Shown here: positions 56,575 to 64,000 of the stretch, in pieces
How positions within the stretch are numbered: the first letter of the stretch is position 1
Layout of the letters: every line of letters starts with the position of its first letter
From: Membranipora membranacea
Lineage: Eukaryota > Bryozoa > Gymnolaemata > Cheilostomatida > Membraniporidae
Assembly: GCA_914767715.1 (NCBI GenBank)
Contig: OU612072.1
Span: forward strand, 14,508,001-14,572,000
Length of the DNA stretch: 64,000 nt
Direction: 5' to 3'
The notes under the pieces: generated by a model
Seen by the model: only the letters and a program-made list of their open reading frames with translations
Told to the model about the DNA's origin: nothing
The model's database searches: none
Program-made: the position numbers and the translations under genes

Positions 56575-56607
56575 TAGCCTGTCTTGACAAGCTTGTCAAG
56601 ACAGGCA
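56575..56607. mobile_element. 33-bp palindromic insertion with perfect 9-bp target duplication, TAGCC family
   Basis: The core 56577-56606 is a perfect 30-base palindrome; its left half is GCCTGTCTTGACAAG. With the flanking TA and A it reads TAGCCTGTCTTGACA...GGCA. It is bracketed by TGTTATTGT at 56566-56574 and 56608-56616. End sequence and duplication length match the 48- and 77-bp elements at 8888 and 22126. Confidence 0.65.
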
Positions 56608-56616
56608 TGTTATTGT

Positions 56617-58497
56617 ATGCTGTTATTCTTGATATGGGCTTCAATAGTCATGCTCTATCAACAGTAGTGAAAACAAAATAAAACGCAATACTAGACAAAC
56701 ATGTTTCAATACCATGGGACAAAATTCTAAACTACGATCGCAATGAAATATATACATTACCTTTAATTTTATCCATCCATCTACCTTTAAGTATATACAA
56801 ATATATAGATGATACAAGGATATTCAACTAAGTGCGTCAGTGCAGAGTCAGCAAGGAGTAGCAGCTGGTGCTTCTTGGTGTAAGTAAGATTTGAAATAGC
56901 TACGGGGTGATGATGTAAAGAGAGCTCACTTCCATCAACAATCTAGGGGGGGGGGGTTGATTGAGCATCCCCCCAACTGTCAAGTAGAGTGTCTAATCCT
57001 CACAACGAGAACTCACCACCAACTTCCAAATAGTTTTGGTTGGTTGGAATTATCTGCTGACATTTCTCCTTAATCCGTGCTGGTCCTAAACTCTCCACCA
57101 GGGATGGCAGCCATTGACCGGGAGCAAAAGATTGGGGGGGGGCAGGCTATAAATTGGGTAGTAGGTATTGTATCTTAGCAGGGTTTCAAACGAAGATGAA
57201 AGTGTAAGTTAGGTACATGGCTTATGAAACAATACAGCAGGATATACCTTTGATTAAGGTTAAATAGGAATTAACCAACAGGTGGTTCTCGAGAAAGCAA
57301 AGATGTCTTTACATAAGTTTACACTTTAGTTATTCTTGTAATATTTATAATATTTGCGACAAAGAAATAATACCTACTACTGCTGACACAATATGGAATT
57401 TCAGCCAGAAGGGTTCAGCTGAAAAATATCGGTCTTTTCAGTATTATCATCGCTTCATTATGATGGTGGAGCTTCCTCACTTAGTTATTCATATTGTCAG
57501 CTAAGTGCTAGCCTGATTGCCACTACTAAATTTGCATTGATTTGGAATTTCCAATCAAAGTACAATTAACAAAAGTGGTAAAAAGTTTTCCCAATGGACC
57601 TCCAACATTTTCCAGTGACTCGTTATCCATCAATCCCTTGATTGAGAAACAGCCTTTCAATGATGCCATTGCTAATTGCTATTGAGTTTTATGAACTACT
57701 AGCCAAAAGAGAATGTTATTCAGCTACTGACTTCACGACATGATAATAATCAAGCAATACAAAATGATGTCTTATGGTTGTCCGCACTTGACCAGATACT
57801 AGAATGGTACATACACCACACTGATAAATATTGGTCACTGGTCATATTCATAAAGTTTTTCTCCTCTAGTGGTAGTTTTATTTACCACCAATGTTGTATT
57901 ATTTAGCTGCAATGAATGTAAGTAAACATCCTCAGATCTATCCTGATCCTAATAGAGTAACTGATTAGGTAAAGTACCTTAAATATTTATAGAGTTATTA
58001 GTTTTAAGAACGATCCTTACATGGCACTGGGATAGCATCTAGTTCTAATTAGAGCCTGTGGGATAAATTGCCTCCTTTCTTTGTGGGTACTCTACAACCT
58101 AGGTCGAAAGCGGAGCGGGCAGCAGGGGGGGCCCTGTTTATGACAAAACAGAGGGTGGGCTGCCCCTAAAGAGGGACGCAAGTTGCCCGGAGTCCTTGTA
58201 CTGAGAGTGTGATACATCCTAGTAAACTAGAATGCATCCTAGAGGTGAGGCCATGGTGGACCTCCTAATCGTAAGTGTGCAGCAAGCTGCCAGAAACTGA
58301 AACAGGCACTGATCAGCCATTGGCCATGACACTTTGATCTTAGCCAATAGGCCGAGAAGCAGGGGGGCGGCATAGCGCCCTCCCACCTGCTGTGGGCGTG
58401 TTTACCTGCTCTGTACCTGTCTTTCGACTGACTCATGGAAAGACATGTGACAACATGGAAAGACACAGACGAGCCCTAAAGACAGATAAACACTACC
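56617..58497. other. Non-coding stretch
   Basis: No gene recognised. Poly-G tracts at about 56946-56955 and 57133-57141. A GC-rich island lies at about 58100-58430 with GGCATAGCGCCCTCCCACCT, reminiscent of but not identical to the GC island of the 2.3 kb array. Confidence 0.4.
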
Positions 58498-58620
58498 AGT
58501 GCATGACTTTGGGTAGTGAATAGCAGGCTAGCTAATTTGTGCCATCAACCCATTTGTTTGTGGGGATGGTGAGATCGCGCTACTGGTTAGCAAGCTCGCT
58601 GTGTGGGGAGTTTCAGTCTT
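58498..58620 (+). mobile_element. tRNA-derived SINE, truncated copy
   Basis: Head GTGCATGACT..GTAGTGAATAGCAGG, GCCATCAACCCATTTGTTTG, GGGATGGTGAGATCGCG and GGTTAGCAAGCTCGCTGTG, then ends before the B box. Confidence 0.75.
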
Positions 58621-59069
58621 TGACTGTTGTATATATTAAACACTGAGGACACACGCTATTCATACATTCTATTCATACATTAAATTTCCTCACTATGTTT
58701 TCTGTGTTATATTAATCCTTTATAAATGCTATGACTGTAACTATTTTTAGCAAGCTTACACCCTTCCCTCTTACAACTTGACACTTCATGTTTGCTGGCG
58801 GACTTAACCAAACGTGTACAATTATTTTCACTGTTTTAATCAAATTATATGCAGTTCCTCTGTTAGTTTTAGATAATCAGTTAGTACAAAATAAAATCAT
58901 TTCATAGTTAATCAAACACGTTTTTATGCCTGGCTGGTAGCCTTGTTTTAAACTGACGTTTTCGACTGGCAGGTTGCCGTTAGGCCTTACGAATTCATCA
59001 GAACAAGTTGGAGATAGGGATTAATTAAGCCAAGCCCATGCTGGCTATCCTGACAAGATAGAATTTCCC

Positions 59070-59240
59070 TACAGCTGTTCATCGCCAGAGGATTGGAGCC
59101 GCAGGAGTTATGGTTCGAGACCTGCGTGGGAGCTTTCAAAGTTGATTGTTCCAGCCTCAGCACCCTCATGTGTATATACCTCCTAGGAAGCAAGACCAAC
59201 AACAGCAGGAAGCGGAACAGATTGTCAGCTCATCCCTCAA
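59070..59240 (+). mobile_element. tRNA-derived SINE, 3' part
   Basis: Starts near the B box (ATGGTTCGAGACCTG) and runs through GGGAGCTTTCAAAGTTGATT, GTTCCAGCCTCAGCACCCTC, GTATATACCTCCTAGGAAGC and AAGACCAACAACAGCAGGAA. The 5' half is missing. Confidence 0.75.
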
Positions 59241-59261
59241 CACATGTGTGCAGAGTTTCCC

Positions 59262-59663
59262 TGACTTAAACCACTGCTGCCACACAGCCAAATGTGTGCT
59301 TATAGAATTCTGTATAGCTCAAAACTAATATAATGAGGCTGCAATCTCAGCATTGTCACCTTATTAGCACAAATTGCACAAATTTGCACAAACTGATCGT
59401 CAAAATTAGGGTATGAAATTAATTATCTACCGCAACAGGTGATGTGGACTTACTTACTTACTTATTTACTTACTTACTTACTAGTGCAAATTGTACACGT
59501 CATAAGCTGGTGCGTAGATTTCATGCCCTGATTTTGAAGATCAGTTTGTGCAAACTATTTTCCCATTAGCTGACAATTATGAGATTTAAGTCTCAATAAA
59601 TTATTTTGGAGCTATGCAGAATTCAATGAGCACAAATTTGCATGAGTGGCAGCAGTAGTTTAA
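59262..59663. mobile_element. 400-bp foldback element (copy 1)
   Basis: Left end TTAAACCACTGCTGCCACAC and right end GTGGCAGCAGTAGTTTAA are inverted repeats. Arms of about 170 bases pair throughout (TAGAATTCTGTATAGCTC with GAGCTATGCAGAATTC; GCACAAACTGATCGTCAAAA with the complement of TTTTGAAGATCAGTTTGTGC). The centre is a (CTTA)n repeat at about 59450-59482. Copy 2 is at 62635-62986. No coding capacity. Confidence 0.85.
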
Positions 59664-59744
59664 GGTCTCATCTGTTTAGCGCCCCCCTATAAAAAGGGAA
59701 ACTCCTGACAAAACACCATTGAATGAGCTTGTAGGATAAGAGTG

Positions 59745-60010
59745 CACGACTCAAGGTAGTGAATAGCAGGCTAGCTAATTAGTGCCATCAACGCATTCGT
59801 TTGTGGAATGGTGAGATCGCGATTAGCAAGCTCGCTGTTCGCTACCAGGCGGTTGGTGCTACACGAGTTGTGGTTCGACACCTGGGGGGGGGGGGGGGAG
59901 ATTTCAAAGTTGATTAATCTAGCCTCCAGCACCCTAAGGAGTATATACCTCCTAGGAAACAAGACCACCAACAGCAGGAAGCAAAACAGATTGCCTGCTC
60001 ATGCCACTAT
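59745..60010 (+). mobile_element. tRNA-derived SINE, fullest copy
   Basis: Has head, GGAATGGTGAGATCGCG, GATTAGCAAGCTCGCTGTTC, B-box-like GTGGTTCGACACC, a poly-G tract (59883-59899), TTTCAAAGTTGATTAATC, CTCCAGCACCCT, GTATATACCTCCTAGGAAAC and the AAGACCACCAACAGCAGGAA tail. About 265 bases. Transcription by RNA polymerase III from the internal boxes is expected for an active SINE. Confidence 0.8.
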
Positions 60011-60539
60011 ATATGTGCGCATAGTTTCCCAAGACCAATACATTACTGACTAGAAAATACCCTTAGTCCCTACTATTACACTAGAACCCATCTGTCATGC
60101 TCACGGAACCCTAGAATCGAATTGGAGACAACAATTTGAAAACAGCCCACAGAGCCAAAGAAACGATTCTCAGCTCTGGCAAGAGGTGGCTCTTTCAATA
60201 CGTACATACAGTTTGGCTTACGATTCTAAGCTTTTTAAAGTCTTTCTGCAGTAGAAAATATATGTAGAAAATGACAGATCTGACAACGACAAAAACTGCT
60301 TATGCAGGATGTTTATGTATGATACACTGTATTCAGCTGTTATTGGATGAGAAAAAGTAAAGATAAGGACATGAACTGATATCGTATAGGTTAAACGAAT
60401 AACAGTAATTAGAAATAAACTTTAGTTGAAAACTATATTGACAGCATTTGACTTGAGTAGTGATTTCACACAGGAGCAGCGAAAAAATTTCATTAGCAAA
60501 GAACAACTGAATGTTTTCATTGCTGTTCTATCGCATTAC

Positions 60540-60672
60540 GTAAAAGCGAGACTTGTTCCATTCTAATAAAATTGATTATTAATAATCAGTGTAAAATCCC
60601 ATATGGCAGTAGCTGTCAGCTGAGTATGGGATTTAACATCAATTTTATTACAGTGGAACAAGTCCCTTTTAC
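60540..60672. mobile_element. 133-bp hairpin MITE
   Basis: Starts GTAAAAGCGAGACTTGTTCC and ends GGAACAAGTCCCTTTTAC, with inner arms TAATAAAATTGAT/ATCAATTTTATTA and AAATCCCATA/TATGGGATTT. The loop is about 20 bases. No clear target duplication seen. Confidence 0.8.
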
Positions 60673-61018
60673 CTATTAAAGGATTAGTGTTTGAAAAGAA
60701 TTAGGCGATGCAATATTATTATTTTTGAGCGGAAAAAAAAAGGTAAAACCAAATGATGACTCATTGTGTGTGATGATATCAAAAAATCAAAAGCGAGACA
60801 ACGGTGTCCCAACAGAAAAAAGCATCATTCAATTGTGGACAACAAAAGTATTGACAGCAAATTGATGAGTGAAAAACATGGATGGAAAAAATATCCTTTT
60901 GAAAAAAAACTAGAAAGACAGTTTATCTGCGATGTAAAATAAAACACTTAGACCTCAAGTTACAAAGAGTTCCACAGTTGGGTACATCTTGGAACTGTTG
61001 TGGTCGCACCTGATGACC

Positions 61019-63256
61019 TTACATCCAGGGTCTCCAGTAGCCCCCGTGTAGAGCCGGGTCACACCTCTCATCTACATCTGGATAAAACACCGGTACAGCC
61101 GTCGCGTTGTACTGAGCTAGTCGCAGCAATAACTTCTGTACAATATCCGGGAATTGTCTGCTCACCTGTATATTGAGGAAATATATATGATAAAGGAAAT
61201 TGGCCATAGGCGCCACACAGAAATCCTCCTGATGGCACTCTATCTAAATATATTATTTCACTCTCTATGGATCAGAGATATACATGGGAAATTATATCAC
61301 GCCACCAGTATGCGTCTCAGGGTTGCAAGTGAGACACAATGGGTACAAAGCTAGTTGGAGTTCTCAAACTCTGCCCGAGCTGCTGGGATGGCATTTATTA
61401 ACAGCCACCTCCCCGTCACATGTTTTGCCGCTATCAGCAACCTGGGCATGTTTGAGCTTATCAACAAGCATATGTTGACTACGCTGATGTTTCTAAACAA
61501 ACCTCGAAATGCTCAGTAGGGTCTTTAGCTATGTTGAATAAGTAGACGTTCTGATCTCCTGAACTCTTCTCATTTGTGTCATTAAATCTAGTCGAGTCTG
61601 TAAATAATAATATCAGACACATGTGACATGTGTCACAATTGCGACATGTGTGACACAAATGTGAAATTTTACTTGTCCTTTCACACCGTAATCAATGGCG
61701 GCAAATTCCATGGATTTATTCCAGCTGTTTTTATATGATATAGAAAAAACGGCTTACATAACATATTATGATTGTTAATGCATCTGAGGGCATCAAGTTA
61801 TTTTTAATTTTCTCCAACAAAAAACCTCAATGTATGTTGGAAATAATTTTTGAAAGTTTCTTGCACTTTTCTCAGAGGGTGTACATTTTTTAAATTTGTT
61901 TCCCTTATTTCCCTGAATAAAGATTTTCTTCAACTTTTGGCTGTACGTGAGGTCTAGCCCTTACTAGGTCAGATTTAATTCGTTTGCCTAAATTCCCTAG
62001 TCACACCGCAGGTTAAGCGCAACCAGTGGGGGGGGGGAGCAACTACGAATGCAGGCACATGGATCGAACTTGATCTAAGGTAAATAATATAATATCTATA
62101 TAGGTAGGGTAGGGAGTGCCGCTACTATTCTAGGTAATAACATAGATATATATATATACAGATATATGGGTGAGAAAAATTCAAAATCCTGGTATACTCA
62201 CAATCTTTATACAGAGTAGGCTCAGGCACCCAGCTGTCAAATCCAGGATCACCTGTCATTATCTTCCAGTCTCCATACCTCAGAGCCGCCTGCACTGAAG
62301 TGTCAAACACATGGGATACTGAAGAACCCTTACGGTTGTACTGAGGGTCTATGTTGTGCAGAATCTCCTACAAAATTACCGATGCACAATAGAAAATTGA
62401 AATGGGGATGCAAGCGAGCAAGCACACAACATTTAGTATGAATAATCTATAGTTCTGATCATATTTGTTGCTCTTATTGTCGTTTCAGCTTGGGTTGATT
62501 GATCAGGGTAATAATAGCGATTATCATAAAATAAGTCGGCACAATCTTTCGGTTAAACATCATCAATTTACATCGACGTAAAAAGTTTAAACTGAAGACA
62601 TAGCTTTACACAATATTAGTTTGTCATTTTTGTTGAACTCCTGCTGTCGCTCAGGGAGATGTGTTTGCATTGAATTCTGTGAAGCTCAAATATACCAAAA
62701 CGAGGCTCCAATCTCAGCATTTTCTCCTATTGGGCAAATCATTACAAGAAACGGATTGTCAGAACAGAGAGTGAAATAAATTGACACCATTATTTTCACC
62801 AGTCAGCAGTAAGTTACCACTATTTCAGCTAGTTCCTTACATTCATACCTGATTTTGACGATTCGTTTGTGCCAATTACTTGCTCTTTGGGGGGGACAAT
62901 TCTGCATGATGAAACCTTAAGCTTTGTGAGATATATAGAATCCAAAGACCATACATTTCCCTGAGTGGCAGCAGAAGTTTAAAGAGATGGGCCAAGTCAA
63001 AGAAAACAACAAGTTTGTGGATAGCCCAAAATATTTGGAGCGGAGCAAACCCAGCACTCACTCACCGTTCTAGGGCTAGCTTTGCCAAGGTTTATTGTAT
63101 CCCACACGTTATGGCCGTCGGGTTTAGTATTGTTCATGTTACCACCAGCTAGTTTGACTAGTGTTGGGTACCAGTCTGTTATATGTACCAGCTCTCTACT
63201 CACCACGCCTTTGTTCTTCAGTAGAGGACTAGAGACAAAACCTATACCGTGTACTC
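61019..63256 (-). CDS. Arylsulfatase B-like sulfatase, C-terminal exons
   Basis: Minus-strand exons 63256-63066, 62367-62202, 61597-61503 and 61165-61019 (stop TAA at 61019-61021). All phases agree: the first starts in phase 1, then 0, 1 and 0. The protein reads [43 protein letters not shown] joined to [38 protein letters not shown] and a C-terminus CDP...GGYWRPWM. These are diagnostic of the ARSB/ARSI/ARSJ branch, which hydrolyses sulfate esters (N-acetylgalactosamine-4-sulfate for ARSB) in lysosomes or the secretory pathway. The N-terminal catalytic half, with the formylglycine motif, lies beyond 64000, so activity cannot be judged. The donor of the third exon (GTTTGT) is weak. Introns carry a foldback element (62635-62986). 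Confidence 0.92.
62635..62986. mobile_element. Foldback element (copy 2) in a sulfatase intron
   Basis: Shares ordered words with 59262-59663: CTGCTGTCGCTCAGG, GAATTCTGTGAAGCTCA, GAGGCTCCAATCTCAGCATT, CCTGATTTTGACGATTCGTT, and the right end GAGTGGCAGCAGAAGTTTAA. It lacks the (CTTA)n centre. Located in the intron between sulfatase exons 63256-63066 and 62367-62202. Confidence 0.75.
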
Positions 63257-63295
63257 CTATAATGTGAATAGGTGGTATGGGTTATTCGCAGGCTG

Positions 63296-63682
63296 TGACC
63301 TAGATTTAGTGAGCTAGCAGTGTCTTCACTGCCATTCTCACTCAACAGCCAATTGGAATGTGGCAAAGCTGAGGATAAGGAATATATAGTAGATTATTTA
63401 TATATATTTATAGTTGTGGGATAATCTTTTCTTGCACAAAAAGGAGACAACATACTAGGCCCTATCAAGTATCCCTCTTAAGAAAATATTGACCTAGATT
63501 TAGTGAGCTAGCAGTGTCTTCACTGCCATTTTCACTCGACAGCCAATTGGAGTGTGGCAAAGCTGAGGATAAGGAATATATAGTAGATTATTTATATATA
63601 TATAGTTGTGGGATAATCTTTTCTTGCACAAAAAGGAGACAACATACTAGGCCCTATCAAGTATCCCTCTTAAGAAAACATT
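63296..63682. repeat. Tandem duplication, 194-base period
   Basis: TGACCTAGATTTAGTGAGCT begins at 63296 and again at 63490. The units are almost identical over their whole length, including CAGCCAATTGGARTGTGGCA and GGAGACAACATACTAGGCCC. Near-identity implies a recent event. It lies just upstream of the first visible sulfatase exon, presumably in its intron. Confidence 0.92.
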
Positions 63683-64000
63683 GTCTTTTCGACAAAAAGC
63701 AAGTATTTTTAATCTCGGTATGGATCAATTGCTGTTCTGTTTCCCCCCCCCCCCCCACACAATGGAAGAATTGATAGCAGATATATTGATACGGGAGCGG
63801 CCGAAGCACACAGGATAAGATGAGAGCATTCGACCCCAAATTTCCTGTGTTACGTCAAAATTCTGAGAGTTGCTGGAAAAAAACAAGACTGAGTCTCTCA
63901 CAGGTTATCATAACTAGAAACAACCGTATGTTTATATCAATAAAGATCACCGGGGTTTAGGACTGATAAAAGCACATTTCTTTGGTCTTTCTACAGAATA
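63683..64000. other. Right edge, probably intron of the sulfatase gene
   Basis: A poly-C tract at about 63743-63756 and AT-rich DNA. I searched the minus strand for the preceding sulfatase exon and saw none. Confidence 0.4.

Overview
The window is nuclear DNA of an animal, most likely a marine or other aquatic invertebrate. The evidence is spliceosomal genes with GT-AG introns of about 150 to 1,600 bases, an arylsulfatase B-type sulfatase, caspase-fold proteases with ankyrin-type N-termini, Myb/SANT domains, and a dense mix of SINEs, a LINE relic, hairpin MITEs, foldback elements and minisatellites in AT-rich DNA. The species cannot be named from the sequence. Nothing suggests a bacterial, viral or organellar origin.

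Layout: 1-8692 is a tandem array of 2.2-2.4 kb units (three full, one internally deleted, one truncated) running off the left edge. 8888-9026 holds two tiny hairpin insertions. 10243-11675 (minus) is a caspase-like gene with canonical His and Cys motifs. 12895-23691 (minus) is the best-resolved gene: 14 exons whose splice phases all agree, coding about 1,181 residues, with an N-terminal region of unknown fold, a long basic SPRK-rich middle and two Myb/SANT domains at the C-terminus. Its introns carry a SINE, a tRNA-like sequence, a broken unknown ORF, a MITE and a mini-hairpin. 23692-46100 is mainly repeats: a LINE 3' end, a 0.9 kb near-palindrome, paired repeats and minisatellites, with a few weak gene candidates and two TATA-type promoters. 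46184-48698 (plus) is a paralogous ankyrin-caspase gene with a frameshift, an in-frame stop and a changed QACRG motif, so probably a pseudogene. 48.7-53.0 kb is repeats. 53049-53336 is an orphan BED-type zinc-finger exon. 54541-55857 (plus) is an ankyrin plus coiled-coil gene. 56.6-61 kb holds SINE copies, a foldback element and a hairpin MITE. 61019-63256 (minus) is the 3' half of an arylsulfatase B-like gene whose catalytic 5' exons lie beyond the right edge.

Common threads: the two caspase paralogs (10.2 and 46-48 kb, opposite strands) and the ankyrin/coiled-coil gene form a loose cluster of possible cell-death or innate-signalling genes; the ankyrin parts of the last two look related. The most unusual signals are a family of 33-77 bp hairpin insertions with 9-bp target duplications, the tandem duplication of a split Myb domain, and the intact/decayed caspase pair.
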